Assembly: GCF_013170805.1 (NCBI RefSeq)
Contig: NZ_CP051293.1
Location: 4,346,001 to 4,410,000, forward strand
Reading direction: 5' to 3'
DNA length: 64,000 bases
From: Mesorhizobium sp. NZP2077
GTDB lineage: Bacteria; Pseudomonadota; Alphaproteobacteria; Rhizobiales; Rhizobiaceae
Numbering within the stretch: the stretch's first letter is position 1; each line of letters starts with the position of its first letter. The notes under the pieces are model-generated. The model ran no database searches. It was not told the origin of the DNA and worked only from the letters and a program-made list of their open reading frames with translations. A program made the translations under genes and the position numbers. Positions 1 through 8,835 of the stretch are shown piece after piece.

Positions 1-365
1 TCCTCGATCAACGTGCGCCAAAACGGCGTATCGACGAACAGATCAGAGACGGTGTCGACGATTTCCCAGGAATCGAAATCGCCGGCCCAGCGGCGGCATT
101 CTTCGATGGTGATCTTCTTCGGCTCACCGGTGAAAGCCGCCATCAGCCGCGCTTCGCGAATGCCGCTGGCCCACAGCGCCAGGGACCGCTCATGGCTGCG
201 CTTCAGCTTGCGCGCCAATGGCCGCAAATCCGTATTGCCGACGCCGAGCGCGGTCGCGGTGTTGATGCCAAACCGCGCCATGCCGGCGCGATTTTCCGCA
301 GTGCCTATCGAGCGCAGATGCGCGACGATGTCCTGCGCCGTCCAGCCTGGAGCGAGCAGGGACAT
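1..365 (-). CDS. DNA alkylation repair protein, AlkD-like (3' end cut by window edge)
   Basis: My own translation of the minus strand from the ATG at 365 gives an open frame to the window edge beginning MSLLAPGWTAQDIVAHLRSI, with helical repeats such as LRPLARKLKRSHERSLALW and a conserved DFDSWEIVDTVSDLF stretch. This matches HEAT-like repeat AlkD DNA glycosylases, which remove N3/N7-alkylated purines. It starts 6 bases after the stop of the dehydrogenase gene upstream, so the two are probably co-transcribed. The C-terminal part lies outside the window. Family assignment rests on recognised sequence pattern only. Confidence 0.75.
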   Translation of the reverse strand, partial: MSLLAPGWTAQDIVAHLRSIGTAENRAGMARFGINTATALGVGNTDLRPLARKLKRSHERSLALWASGIREARLMAAFTGEPKKITIEECRRWAGDFDSWEIVDTVSDLFVDTPFWRTLIE

Positions 366-371
366 GGTCGT

Positions 372-1241
372 CTACTTCTCCAGCCGCGCCAGCAGCGAGG
401 ACGTGTCCCAGCGCTTGCCGCCCATTGCCTGCACGTCCTTGTAGAACTGATCGACAAGTGCTGTCACCGGCAGCTTGGCACCGTTGCGGTCGGCTTCAGT
501 CAGGCAGATGCCGAGGTCCTTGCGCATCCAGTCGACGGCGAAGCCGAAATCATATTTGCCGGCATTCATCGTCTTGTGCCGGTTCTCCATCTGCCAGGAC
601 CCGGCCGCACCCTTGGAAATCACCTCGATCACCTTCTGGATGTCGAGCCCGGCCTGCTTGCCGAAATGGATGCCTTCCGACAGTCCCTGCACCAGTCCGG
701 CGATGCAGATCTGGTTGATCATCTTGGTCAGCTGACCGGCGCCCGCCGATCCCATCAGGCCGACCATGCGGGCATAGGCGTCGATGACCGGGCTCGCCTT
801 GTCGAAAGCATCCTGGTCGCCGCCGACCATGACGGTCAGCACGCCGTTCTCGGCGCCGGCCTGGCCACCGGAGACCGGCGCATCGAGAAATGAAAATCCG
901 CCGGCTTGCGCGGCGGCGGCCAGTTCGCGCGCGACTTCTGCTGAGGCAGTGGTGTTGTCGATGAAGACCGAACCTTTCTTCATCGATTTGAAGGCGCCTT
1001 CCGGACCTGTCGTCACCGAGCGCAGATCATCGTCATTGCCGACACAGGAAAAGACAAAATCCTTGCCTTCAGCGGCTTGCGCCGGGGTCACGGCAAAGCT
1101 GCCGCCATGCTGGCCGACCCATTGCTCGGCCTTGGCCTTGGTGCGGTTGTAGACGGTGACGTCGTGGCCACCCTTGTTCGCGAGATGTGCGGCCATGGGG
1201 TAGCCCATAACGCCAAGACCGAGAAACGCCACAGATGCCAT
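372..1241 (-). CDS. NAD(P)-dependent beta-hydroxyacid dehydrogenase (3-hydroxyisobutyrate dehydrogenase family)
   Basis: A 289-residue protein with an N-terminal Rossmann motif (LGLGVMGYPMAAHL, residues 6-19) and the family substrate-binding signature DAPVSGGQAGAENG near residue 120. The catalytic lysine is in the GQLTKMINQ segment (about residue 170). The family oxidises or reduces small beta-hydroxy acids, for example 3-hydroxyisobutyrate, tartronate semialdehyde or succinic semialdehyde; the exact substrate cannot be told from the sequence. Length is normal for the family. It is followed within 6 bases by the AlkD-like gene, and lies downstream of the amino acid importer permeases. Confidence 0.85.
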   Translation of the reverse strand: MASVAFLGLGVMGYPMAAHLANKGGHDVTVYNRTKAKAEQWVGQHGGSFAVTPAQAAEGKDFVFSCVGNDDDLRSVTTGPEGAFKSMKKGSVFIDNTTASAEVARELAAAAQAGGFSFLDAPVSGGQAGAENGVLTVMVGGDQDAFDKASPVIDAYARMVGLMGSAGAGQLTKMINQICIAGLVQGLSEGIHFGKQAGLDIQKVIEVISKGAAGSWQMENRHKTMNAGKYDFGFAVDWMRKDLGICLTEADRNGAKLPVTALVDQFYKDVQAMGGKRWDTSSLLARLEK

Positions 1242-1347
1242 GAACTTGCCCTTCAGACGGAAACGAAATCGCTGCCCAAGCTCTAGGCCCTGCGCTCATT
1301 TCGTCAAGACGTCTGTGGTCCGATCGACTGGTACAGCCGAGAACGGG

Positions 1348-2169
1348 TCAGCGTTTCAGGTGAATGGTGATCCGGCGCTCGATCCATTCGATCGCATGGC
1401 GCAACAACTCGACCATCACGAGGTATACCAGGGCGACCCAGATATAGGCCTGGATGTCGAAGGAATTGGCGAAGGCGAGTTTTGCGTTGCCCATCAGATC
1501 GTAGACGGTGATGATGGCGACGATCGCCGAAGCCTTGACCATCAGGATCAGCTCATTGCCGTAGGGTCGCAAGGCGACGATCAGGGCTTGTGGCAGGATG
1601 ATCTTGCGCAGTGTCTGCAGTTTGTGCAGGCCGAGCGAGGCAGCGCCTTCCCATTGACCCCTGTGCACGCTTTCGATGGCGCCGCGCAGGATCTCGGCCT
1701 GGTAGGCGGCGGTGTTGAGCGCAAAGGCGAAGACGCCGCAGTTGAAGGCGTCCTTGAAAAAATCCCAGAGCCCGATCATCTGGAGTTCCGGTCGGAACGA
1801 CCCCAAGCCGTAATAGACCAGAAATGTCTGGACCAGCAGCGGCGTGCCCCGGAAGAAATAGACGTAGCAATAGGCAAGGCCGGACAGGATCCGGTTCCTG
1901 GACATGCGCCCGTAAGCGACAGGCAAGGACATAACGGCGCCAAGCACCATCGAAATTGCGACCAGCGACAGGGTGACGCCAAGTCCTCGCAGATAGGCCG
2001 GCGCATATTTGGCGAAGAAGGGTGCGTTCCAGGCAAAGAAGAGGTAGGCGACGATACCGAGGCCGAAGGCTATCCACAGGCAGACCAGCGCGTAGCCGAC
2101 GATGCGCCTTTGCGGCCAGCCGCGGGCTCGGGGAGGCGGCCGTTCGACCAGGGTGGCCGTGGCGCTCAT
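1348..2169 (-). CDS. Polar amino acid ABC transporter permease (HisM-type)
   Basis: Inner-membrane permease of a lysine/arginine/ornithine/histidine-type importer. The 273-residue frame begins MSATATLVERPPPRARG, then has five or so hydrophobic segments and the EAA loop (GQWEGAASLGLHKLQTLRKI followed by ILPQAL) that docks the ATPase. A longer frame extends upstream, but the ATG at 2169 overlaps the stop of the preceding permease by 4 bases (ATGA), which fixes the start. Last gene of the binding protein-HisQ-HisM operon; no ATPase gene follows. Confidence 0.9.
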   Translation of the reverse strand: MSATATLVERPPPRARGWPQRRIVGYALVCLWIAFGLGIVAYLFFAWNAPFFAKYAPAYLRGLGVTLSLVAISMVLGAVMSLPVAYGRMSRNRILSGLAYCYVYFFRGTPLLVQTFLVYYGLGSFRPELQMIGLWDFFKDAFNCGVFAFALNTAAYQAEILRGAIESVHRGQWEGAASLGLHKLQTLRKIILPQALIVALRPYGNELILMVKASAIVAIITVYDLMGNAKLAFANSFDIQAYIWVALVYLVMVELLRHAIEWIERRITIHLKR

Positions 2170-2885
2170 CGTTGTGCCTCCCGCTTGCCGAGCGAGCGCA
2201 AAATGGCGCTGGTGGCGAAGGATGACACGATGGCCAGAGCAAGAAAGACCAAGGCCGCCACGCCGTAGAACAGGAACGAATGCTTGGTCACGCGCGCGGC
2301 CACGCCGGCGTTGCGCAGGGTCTCCGCGAGACCGACGACCGACACCAGTGAGGTGTCCTTCAACAGGCTGAGCCAGCAATTCTCGAGACCGGGAAACGCA
2401 ATGCGCAGCAGCTGCGGCAGGATCACCAGGCGCATCGTCTGCGCGTAGGAAAGACCGATGGCATAACCACCCTCATATTGGCCTTTCGGGATGGCCCGGA
2501 AGGCCGAGAGGAAAACCTCGCTGGCATAGGACGAAAAGATCAGCGCGAGCACGATCATCCCGGCGACGAAGCTGTTGACGTCGATGGTCGCATCGGGGCG
2601 GAAATATCGGATGAGGTGCTGCAGCAGGATCGGCATGCCGAAGAAGAATAGGAAGAGCGTCACCAGTTCCGGCAGGCCGCGAAAGACCGTGGTGTAGATA
2701 TTGGCGGCGAGGCGCAGCGAGGGCTCTTCGGATTGCTTGCCCAGCGCAATGAAAAAGCCGATCGTCAAACCGATGGGAAGCGTCGCCAGCGCAAGCAGAA
2801 CCGTTACAATGACGCCATAGGCAATATCGTCACTCCAGCCATCAGGTCCCCAACTGAGAAGTGTCCAGATGCTTTGGGCTGGCAT
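2166..2885 (-). CDS. Polar amino acid ABC transporter permease (HisQ-type)
   Basis: A 239-residue integral membrane protein with a typical HisQ N-terminus (WGPDGWSDDIAYGVIVTVLL), a central EAA motif (GQYEGGYAIGLSYAQTMRLVILPQLLR) and hydrophobic segments between. It pairs with the HisM-type permease to form the membrane channel for basic or polar amino acids. It overlaps that gene by 4 bases and is separated from the binding protein gene by 81 bases that contain a strong hairpin, which suggests lower expression of the permeases than of the binding protein. Confidence 0.9.
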   Translation of the reverse strand: MPAQSIWTLLSWGPDGWSDDIAYGVIVTVLLALATLPIGLTIGFFIALGKQSEEPSLRLAANIYTTVFRGLPELVTLFLFFFGMPILLQHLIRYFRPDATIDVNSFVAGMIVLALIFSSYASEVFLSAFRAIPKGQYEGGYAIGLSYAQTMRLVILPQLLRIAFPGLENCWLSLLKDTSLVSVVGLAETLRNAGVAARVTKHSFLFYGVAALVFLALAIVSSFATSAILRSLGKREAQR

Positions 2886-2925
2886 TGACGGATCTTATCT
2901 CCACGGCATTTCCGAGACGATTAGA

Positions 2926-2955
2926 AAGACGGCGGGGAATTCTCCCCGCCGTCTT
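2926..2955 (-). terminator. Intercistronic hairpin between binding protein and permease genes
   Basis: A perfect 13-base inverted repeat (AAGACGGCGGGGA / TCCCCGCCGTCTT) with a 4-base loop sits 12 bases after the stop of the binding protein gene. On the minus strand the 3' arm ends in CTT with only a short T run, so it may act as a partial terminator or an mRNA 3'-end stabiliser rather than a full stop. Such hairpins are typical after periplasmic binding protein genes. Confidence 0.75.
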
Positions 2956-2966
2956 GATCTTGTCTA

Positions 2967-3752
2967 TCAGGACTCGGCGCCGTAAACGTCAAACTTGAAG
3001 TACTTGTCGTTGATTTCCTTGTATTTTCCATTGGCGCGGATGGCGTCGATGGCCTCATTGAGCTTGTTGACCAGGTCGGTCTCGCCCTTGCGCACGGCAA
3101 TGCCGGCGCCCGGCCCGAAGATATCGACCGGTTGCGGCGACGGCTGGCCGAGAATCTTGCAGCAGGCGCCATCAGGCGAGTCCAGCCACTGCTGCAGCAC
3201 GACAACATCGTCCTCGATGGCGTCGAGACGACCATTGGCAAGATCTGCCTGCTCCTCGGGGCTGCTCGGATAACCCTTCACGGTGCTGTCGGTATAGGTC
3301 TTCGAGGCATAGTTGAAATGGGTGGTCGTGGTGGCGACACCGATGGTCTTGCCGGCGAGATCGGCCTTGGTCACGCCCTTCAGCGTCGAGTCTTTGGGCA
3401 CGGCGAGCGCCGACGGGGTGTTGTAGTATTTGTGCGAGAAGTCGACCTTCTCCTTACGCTCCGGCGTGATCGACATCGAAGCGACGATGGCGTCGAACTT
3501 GCCGGCCTGAAGTGCCGGAATGATGCCGTCCCAATCTTGGGCGACGAAGGTGCACTTGACCTTCATCTGATCGCAAAGCGCCTGGGCGATGTCGATGTCG
3601 AAGCCGACGAGCTTGCCGTCGGAGGTCAGGTTGTTGAAAGGGGGGTAGGCGCCTTCGGTGCCGATCCGCAGGGTCTTTTCCTGGGCCTGGGCTACGCCGA
3701 GCGTCAGCAGCGCAGCCGATGCGGCGAGCGCGATACGCAGTGCAATACGCAT
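2967..3752 (-). CDS. Periplasmic basic/polar amino acid-binding protein (HisJ/ArgT family)
   Basis: A 261-residue protein starting MRIALRIALAASAALLTLG with a Sec signal peptide cleaved near AQAQ. The mature part has the family start (TLRIGTEGAYPPFN), the CTFVAQDWDGIIPALQAGKFDAI segment and the FSHKYYNTP motif. It captures amino acids for the adjacent permeases. The ATG at 3752 is preceded by AGAGGA, a good ribosome binding site, whereas upstream in-frame starts lack a signal-peptide arrangement. A cysteine pair (CCKI) is present. Substrate specificity is inferred only at the family level. Confidence 0.92.
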   Translation of the reverse strand: MRIALRIALAASAALLTLGVAQAQEKTLRIGTEGAYPPFNNLTSDGKLVGFDIDIAQALCDQMKVKCTFVAQDWDGIIPALQAGKFDAIVASMSITPERKEKVDFSHKYYNTPSALAVPKDSTLKGVTKADLAGKTIGVATTTTHFNYASKTYTDSTVKGYPSSPEEQADLANGRLDAIEDDVVVLQQWLDSPDGACCKILGQPSPQPVDIFGPGAGIAVRKGETDLVNKLNEAIDAIRANGKYKEINDKYFKFDVYGAES

Positions 3753-3911
3753 GATAGTCCTCTCTTTATGGTCCCGGCCGTCGTTCCGAAACGGCTCTGT
3801 GGGGCGGTGCTTTTTGACCGCCCGCTGAGGTGATATTCCCACTCTTTCCAAGAAAAAAGCAACTGCAAAACCACCGAAATCGGTAATGGGGTTCTGCCGT
3901 TAGGTTACATC

Positions 3912-4421
3912 TCAAGCAACGAGGCCGGTGGTGCGCTCGATGAAGTCGACTATCGATTTTAGGTCGTCGAGGTCGAATACCGGCAGGCTCTCGTCCGTGA
4001 CGGCGAAATCCGCGGCGATGGCGACAATATTGGGATCATCAGTTGAAAGCGGCGCCCGGTCTTTCGCCTTCAGCCGCCGCGTTTCGATCTTGCGGTGGGA
4101 TTCGCGCTTGTAGCCTTCGACCAGCACGATATCGCATGGGGCGAGTCGCGAGAGGATGCCCTCCAGCGGCGGCTCATCCTCGCCGCGCAATTCGTGCATC
4201 AGCGCCCAGCGATTGCCGGATACGATCGCCACCTCGGTGGCGCCGGCCTGCCGATGGCGGAAGCTGTCGGCGCCGGGCTTGTCGATGTCGAAATCATGAT
4301 GGGCATGCTTGACCGTCGAGACCTTCCAGCCGCGCCGCACAAGCTCGGCGACCAGCTTTTCGGTCAGAGTGGTCTTGCCGGAGTTTTTCCAGCCGGTGAT
4401 GCCGAAGACGCGTCCATTCAT
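3912..4421 (-). CDS. mobB: Molybdopterin-guanine dinucleotide biosynthesis protein B
   Basis: A 169-residue GTP-binding protein with a P-loop at residues 10-18 (GWKNSGKTT) and the MobB segment TVKHAHHDFDIDKPGADSFRHR. MobB helps MobA attach GMP to molybdopterin to make the bis-MGD cofactor of the DMSO reductase family; it is an accessory, not essential, protein. It overlaps the stop of mobA by 4 bases (ATGA), so the two are translationally coupled in the order mobA-mobB. Length is normal. Confidence 0.95.
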   Translation of the reverse strand: MNGRVFGITGWKNSGKTTLTEKLVAELVRRGWKVSTVKHAHHDFDIDKPGADSFRHRQAGATEVAIVSGNRWALMHELRGEDEPPLEGILSRLAPCDIVLVEGYKRESHRKIETRRLKAKDRAPLSTDDPNIVAIAADFAVTDESLPVFDLDDLKSIVDFIERTTGLVA

Positions 4422-5044
4422 GATGCCATGCTCTGCAACAGGCGTCCGGCCTCGGCAAGATCGTCCGGCACATTGATGTTGAAGAAAGGATCGAGCGCGA
4501 CGGATTGCAGGGCCGGAAATTGCACCTCGACATGGCCGTGGCGCTCGATGAAGGTCGACACCCGCCTGTTATCCTCATCGAGCAGGAAATGCCGCAGGGC
4601 GTCGCGACAATCGGTCGACCACAGCGCAAAGGTCGGGTGGAGCCTGCCGGCCGAAGAGGCGACCGCGATCGAACCGGGATGTTCGCCGGCAGCGGCCGCC
4701 AGACGGTGGACCAGATCAAGCGGCAGGAAAGGCGTGTCGCCAGCAGCGGTGACGATCGCCTTGCAAGGTGTGCCCGCTGCGGCCCATTCGAGGCCGGTCA
4801 GAATGCCGGCAAGCGGTCCGGCAAAGCCTTCGACCGTGTCGGCAAGCACAGGCAGTCCGAAACGGGCAAAGCGTGCCGGGTCGCCATTGGCGCTCAGCAC
4901 CAAGGTTTCGATCTGCGGCCCAAAGCGCGACAGGACCTGGTCAAGTACGCTGCCGCCGCCAAGCGGCAACAGGCTCTTGTCGCCGCCTCCCATCCGCCTC
5001 GACTGGCCTCCGGCCAGGACGATCCCTGCAATATCTCGTCTCAT
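4418..5044 (-). CDS. mobA: Molybdenum cofactor guanylyltransferase
   Basis: A 208-residue nucleotidyltransferase. The GTP-binding motif AGGQSRRMGGGDKSL lies at residues 11-25, and the metal-binding AAGDTPFLP segment is near residue 95. It transfers GMP from GTP to Mo-molybdopterin. The gene is upstream of and overlaps mobB. With moaA at 7219-8214 on the same strand it indicates that this organism makes molybdenum enzymes, but the rest of the pathway is not in the window. Confidence 0.95.
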   Translation of the reverse strand: MRRDIAGIVLAGGQSRRMGGGDKSLLPLGGGSVLDQVLSRFGPQIETLVLSANGDPARFARFGLPVLADTVEGFAGPLAGILTGLEWAAAGTPCKAIVTAAGDTPFLPLDLVHRLAAAAGEHPGSIAVASSAGRLHPTFALWSTDCRDALRHFLLDEDNRRVSTFIERHGHVEVQFPALQSVALDPFFNINVPDDLAEAGRLLQSMAS

Positions 5045-5087
5045 GCATCGAGCCTGTACGCCAGCCGCCGGAAATCACAAGACCTGG

Positions 5088-6095
5088 CTAGATTCCATCC
5101 GGCGCCATGGCCGGCCCGGTCGTTTCGGCGACAATCCTCCGCCGACCGACCACCCGCTCGCGATAGAGCGCATAGAGACCCGAGCATACGACGATTGTTG
5201 CGCCGACAATCATTGGCATGTCCGGTATGTCGCCGAAGACCAACAGGCCAAGCAGGATGGACCAGAGGAGTGCGGTGTAGCGGAACGGCGCGATGAAGGA
5301 GATTTCGCCCGAGCGCATCGCCATGATGATGAACTGATAGCCGATGAGCACGAGCACGGCCGCCAGCGCCAGCAGCGCCGTGCTGTTGCCGGTCATCGGC
5401 GCCCAACCGCCCATCGGTGACAGCAGCAACGCGCCGACGATGGTCATTGCCAGTGCGGTGGCGGTCGAGACCAGCATCGTCGGAATGGTTTGGGGGATGC
5501 GCTTGGTGGCGAGATCGCGCACGGTGCAGCAGGCAACGCTGGCCAACGCCCAAAGGGAATATAGGCTGAAGCCGTCGAAGCCCGGCCGGACGATGACCAT
5601 CACGCCGGCAAAACCGGCGGCGATTGCCAGCCAGCGCCGCCAGCCGACCGTTTCGCCGAAAAACAGCGCGGCACCCATGGTCACCGCCAGCGGCAGCGCC
5701 TGAAGAACGGCTGACACACTGCCGATCGGCAAATGGGCAAGCGCCACGAGAAATGACACGGTGCCGCCTGCTTCACCCAGGACGCGGATTGCCACCAGCG
5801 GCTGCAGCATCTGGCGCGGCCGCAAAAGCGCGCCACGTTGCCAGGCCAGCAGGCCGACGAAGAGCGAGGCAAATGCCCCTCTGATCAGCATGACCTGCGC
5901 CATGTTCATCGACTGCGAAGAATATTTGGTGATGGCGTCGTTGAGCGTGAAGCCAACCATCGCCACCATCATGAACAATGCGCCGCGAAGATTTGGAGAA
6001 AGGGGCAAGACATCTACCGGTTGCTTAGGCAAGCAAGCCTGTAACAGCCCACCACGAAACAGCAACGGCAAAGGGCTGGGCCAGGACCGCGGCAT
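5088..6095 (-). CDS. DMT superfamily transporter (EamA family)
   Basis: A 335-residue membrane protein with about ten hydrophobic segments in two repeated halves, typical of EamA drug/metabolite exporters (for example GALFMMVAMVGFTLNDAITKY at the start of the first repeat and FIAPFRYTALLWSILLGLLVFGD in the second). It sits in the inner membrane; its substrate is unknown. The first 40 residues of the longest frame are not typical and the true start may be the in-frame TTG at 6008 or a nearby codon; no clear ribosome binding site decides it. Confidence 0.85.
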   Translation of the reverse strand: MPRSWPSPLPLLFRGGLLQACLPKQPVDVLPLSPNLRGALFMMVAMVGFTLNDAITKYSSQSMNMAQVMLIRGAFASLFVGLLAWQRGALLRPRQMLQPLVAIRVLGEAGGTVSFLVALAHLPIGSVSAVLQALPLAVTMGAALFFGETVGWRRWLAIAAGFAGVMVIVRPGFDGFSLYSLWALASVACCTVRDLATKRIPQTIPTMLVSTATALAMTIVGALLLSPMGGWAPMTGNSTALLALAAVLVLIGYQFIIMAMRSGEISFIAPFRYTALLWSILLGLLVFGDIPDMPMIVGATIVVCSGLYALYRERVVGRRRIVAETTGPAMAPDGI

Positions 6096-6190
6096 CCGTC
6101 ATTGCCTGCCTGAAATCACGTCCCGGATTCGGCACGCCTCCGGCCGAGAGGCGGCTTTGCCTCCCGGAAGCTGTACAGGCGCGGCGGTGT

Positions 6191-6550
6191 CTATTTCTTC
6201 GGCGTCAGTATCTCGGTGCCATTGCCTTCCTTGCCGGCGATGGTCCACAGGCCATGCAGCGACCCGTCATCCTCGACCTTGTAGACGACGAGGCCGATAT
6301 CCTTGCCCATGACATAGCCGGCGGAGAACGCATCGTCATTGCGCATGCAGATGCCGTCAGACGCAGAACCGCCGGTCTCCCAGTGGATCGCGCAGGTCGT
6401 CCCGCTGGTCAGCGTGATCGTGGCTTCGCCATCATATTTCGATCCGTCGAAGTTGGTGCCGGCGACGGTGTAGGTGCCACCGATCGACTGGGCTGCCGCG
6501 GGCAGGGCCGTGAGGCCAAGCAATGCAAGAGAAAGAATGAGTTTGCGCAT
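6191..6550 (-). CDS. Small secreted hypothetical protein
   Basis: A 119-residue protein with a clear Sec signal peptide (MRKLILSLALLGLTALPAAAQ). The mature part is a small beta-rich domain (GGTYTVAGTNFDGSKYDGEA) with two cysteines that could form one disulfide (TTCAIHW and GICMRND). It ends in basic residues (TPKK). It belongs to a type of small periplasmic protein common in rhizobia; I do not recognise a function. It is a stand-alone gene with its start next to a purine-rich ribosome binding region. Confidence 0.7.
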   Translation of the reverse strand: MRKLILSLALLGLTALPAAAQSIGGTYTVAGTNFDGSKYDGEATITLTSGTTCAIHWETGGSASDGICMRNDDAFSAGYVMGKDIGLVVYKVEDDGSLHGLWTIAGKEGNGTEILTPKK

Positions 6551-6669
6551 GATTTATTCCCCCTGTGAGCGACGATTCCGCTACGGGGAAAGCTAGGCCG
6601 GAACATGCTGTCGGTAAATCGGGCAACCGTCTGCGGATCAGACTTTTTCTGGGATGTGACCGAAAATGC

Positions 6670-7164
6670 TCATGGCCCCTTGAGGCTGCCGGCGATAGCT
6701 CCGACCAGCGGGTCATATTTCGACTTGAACGATGCTGGATATTCGATCCAGACGGTGTGGATGACGTCCTCCTTTCCGAACACGCATCGCTCATAGAAGA
6801 TTTTGTCGCCCTTGGTACCCGACAGCACAGCCCAGTTCCTGCCCGTCTTGCTGTAGGTGACCTTGTGACCCGGCTCGGTGCTCGCTTTTTCCTCTTCCAC
6901 GACGCTCTCGGGCGTAGCGTCGCCGGCGTTGTAGCTGCCGTAACAGGCGACGCTGGCGCCATCGGCGCTAAGCCACTGTAGGCCATCGCCATTCTCCGGC
7001 TCAGGCATGCGCTTGCTGAAAATTTGGTCCGGGAAGGTGCATACGGTGCCGAAGCGCGCGTTGACATAGGTGAACGGCTTGGCGATTGCCGCTGTTGTGA
7101 TAATGGTCGCCAAGGACATCGCTGTTGTCAGCGACGATAAGCCGACTCGATAAAGACACAGCAT
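6670..7164 (-). CDS. Secreted hypothetical protein
   Basis: A 164-residue protein starting MLCLYRVGLSSLTTAMSLAT, with an N-terminal hydrophobic signal segment ending near AAIAKP. The mature part has three cysteines and aromatic-rich strands (FTYVNARFGTVCTFPDQIF, NWAVLSGTKGDKIFYERC). The ATG at 7164 is chosen because AAGGGGGC lies just upstream; a longer frame starts ten codons earlier. No family is recognised with confidence. It lies 24 bases downstream of the moaA stop on the same strand. Confidence 0.65.
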   Translation of the reverse strand: MLCLYRVGLSSLTTAMSLATIITTAAIAKPFTYVNARFGTVCTFPDQIFSKRMPEPENGDGLQWLSADGASVACYGSYNAGDATPESVVEEEKASTEPGHKVTYSKTGRNWAVLSGTKGDKIFYERCVFGKEDVIHTVWIEYPASFKSKYDPLVGAIAGSLKGP

Positions 7165-7218
7165 GATGCCCCCTTGGCTTGTCACCAAAGACAATCTTGC
7201 ACCAAATCGGAGAAAAAA

Positions 7219-8214
7219 TCAGCCGCCAGTGACGCTCATATGCCGTGACACCGATGGGCGGCTGGTGCGGCGGTCGATGATGAAGTCATGGCCTTTTGGC
7301 TTGCGGCCGATGGCCTCGTCGATCGCGTCGGCGACCAGTTCGTTGCCTTCGGATGCGCGCAAGGGCGAGCGCAGGTCCGCCGCATCTTCCTGGCCGAGGC
7401 ACATATAGAGCGTGCCGGTGCATGTCAGCCGGACGCGGTTGCAGCTCTCGCAGAAATTATGCGTCATCGGCGTGATGAAGCCGAGCTTTCCGCCGGTCTC
7501 GGCGACGTGGACGTAGCGGGCCGGGCCGCCGGTCTTGAAGGGAATGTCGTTCAGCGTGAACTGGCGCTCCAGCGAAGCGCGCAGCAGCGACAGCGGCAGA
7601 TACTGGTCGGTGCGGTCGGCGTCGATCTCGCCCATCGGCATGGTTTCGATGACGGTCAGGTCCATGCCGCGGCCATGCGCCCAGCGCATCATGTCGGGCA
7701 GTTCGGCGTCGTTGAAATCCTTCAGCGCCACCGCGTTGAGCTTGACCTTCAGCCCGGCCGCCTGCGCGGCATCGATGCCTTGTATGACCTTGTCCAGATG
7801 GCCCCAGCGGGTGATTTTGTGGAACTTGTCGGCATCGAGTGTGTCGAGCGAAACGTTGATGCGCTTGACGCCGCAATCGGCAAGCTCCACGGCGAAGCGC
7901 GACAGTTGCGAGCCGTTGGTTGTCAGCGTCAGCTCTTCCAGCGCGCCGCTGTCGAGGTGACGCGAGATCTGACGCACCAGATGCATGATGTTCTTGCGCA
8001 CCAGCGGCTCACCACCGGTGAGGCGCAGCCTTTTGACGCCCTTTTCGATGAAGACGGTGCAGAGCCGGTCCAGCTCTTCCAGCGACAACAGGTCCTTCTT
8101 CGGCAGGAAGGTCATGTCCTCGGCCATGCAATAGGTGCAGCGGAAATCGCAGCGGTCGGTGACCGACACTCTGAGATAGCTGATCGTGCGACCGAAGGGG
8201 TCGATCATGTTCAT
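7219..8214 (-). CDS. moaA: GTP 3',8-cyclase, molybdenum cofactor biosynthesis
   Basis: A 331-residue radical SAM enzyme. The N-terminal cluster motif CDFRCTYC (C22, C26, C29) binds the SAM [4Fe-4S] cluster. The C-terminal [14 protein letters not shown] segment binds the second cluster, and the chain ends in the conserved Gly-Gly (SVTGG). It converts GTP to 3',8-cyclo-GTP, the first step of molybdopterin synthesis. The start at 8214 has GGAAACG upstream; a second ATG two codons later is possible. The divergent neighbour is the DUF971 gene. Confidence 0.96.
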   Translation of the reverse strand: MNMIDPFGRTISYLRVSVTDRCDFRCTYCMAEDMTFLPKKDLLSLEELDRLCTVFIEKGVKRLRLTGGEPLVRKNIMHLVRQISRHLDSGALEELTLTTNGSQLSRFAVELADCGVKRINVSLDTLDADKFHKITRWGHLDKVIQGIDAAQAAGLKVKLNAVALKDFNDAELPDMMRWAHGRGMDLTVIETMPMGEIDADRTDQYLPLSLLRASLERQFTLNDIPFKTGGPARYVHVAETGGKLGFITPMTHNFCESCNRVRLTCTGTLYMCLGQEDAADLRSPLRASEGNELVADAIDEAIGRKPKGHDFIIDRRTSRPSVSRHMSVTGG

Positions 8215-8228
8215 ATTCGAGCGTTTCC

Positions 8229-8239
8229 GTAACCGTTAC
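8229..8239. promoter_or_regulatory. Short palindrome in moaA leader
   Basis: A perfect GTAAC-C-GTTAC palindrome lies 15 bases upstream of the moaA start in the 196-base divergent region. A second inverted repeat, CCGACA-N5-TGTCGG, is at 8323-8339. Either could be an operator in the shared promoter region; no known molybdenum cofactor riboswitch fold could be made out by eye. Confidence 0.3.
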
Positions 8240-8410
8240 CGGCGTCGTTATATACAGCTATGTGATACGATCCAGCCCGCCATTCAAGATACCGCTTCTC
8301 GGTCTTTGGTAACATCCCGGAGCCGACACGGTATGTCGGTCCGCTCATCAGGACTTTTCCCATTCGGCGAAGCGGCGTAGGGAAGGGCAATCGATACGGG
8401 ATCAAGCAGC

Positions 8411-8764
8411 ATGACCGCACCAAAAGAACTCAGGGTCTCCAAGGACCGCAAACTGCTGTCGGTCACCTTTCCCAATCACCACCCGTTCGAACTGCCGGCC
8501 GAGCTGTTGCGCGTTGCCTCGCCATCGGCCGAGGTGCAGGGTCATTCGCCTGAGCAGCGGGTGACGGTTCCCGGCAAGCGCAATGTAGCCATCCTGAAGA
8601 TCGAGCCGGTCGGCAACTATGCGGTGCGCATCACCTTCGACGATTTTCACGACACCGGCATTTTCACCTGGAACTATTTGCACACGCTCGGCCACGAGAG
8701 AGATGAGCGCTGGAAAGCCTATCTGGCGGAGCTTGCGGAAAAGGGATTGAGCCGAGACCGCTAA
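8411..8764 (+). CDS. DUF971 (gamma-butyrobetaine hydroxylase-like N-terminal domain) protein
   Basis: A 117-residue protein consisting of one GBBH-like N-terminal domain: LRVSKDRKLLSVTFPNHHPFELPAELLR, then AILKIEPVGNYAVRITFDDFHDTGIFTWNYL. Bacterial stand-alone members of this family are small proteins of uncertain function, often linked to iron-sulfur or cofactor genes. It is divergent from moaA across a shared 196-base promoter region, which fits a link to cofactor metabolism, but that link is an inference. Confidence 0.85.
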   Translation: MTAPKELRVSKDRKLLSVTFPNHHPFELPAELLRVASPSAEVQGHSPEQRVTVPGKRNVAILKIEPVGNYAVRITFDDFHDTGIFTWNYLHTLGHERDERWKAYLAELAEKGLSRDR

Positions 8765-8835
8765 ACTCATGCCGTCGCTGTCGTCAAAACGTCATCGATG
8801 TGGAGTAGCGCCGGCAAAGGTTCGGAGACGAAACG

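Noticed and set aside
8215..8410. Possible molybdenum cofactor riboswitch upstream of moaA
   Set aside because: Only short palindromes are present; the multi-stem moco RNA layout was not found by eye.
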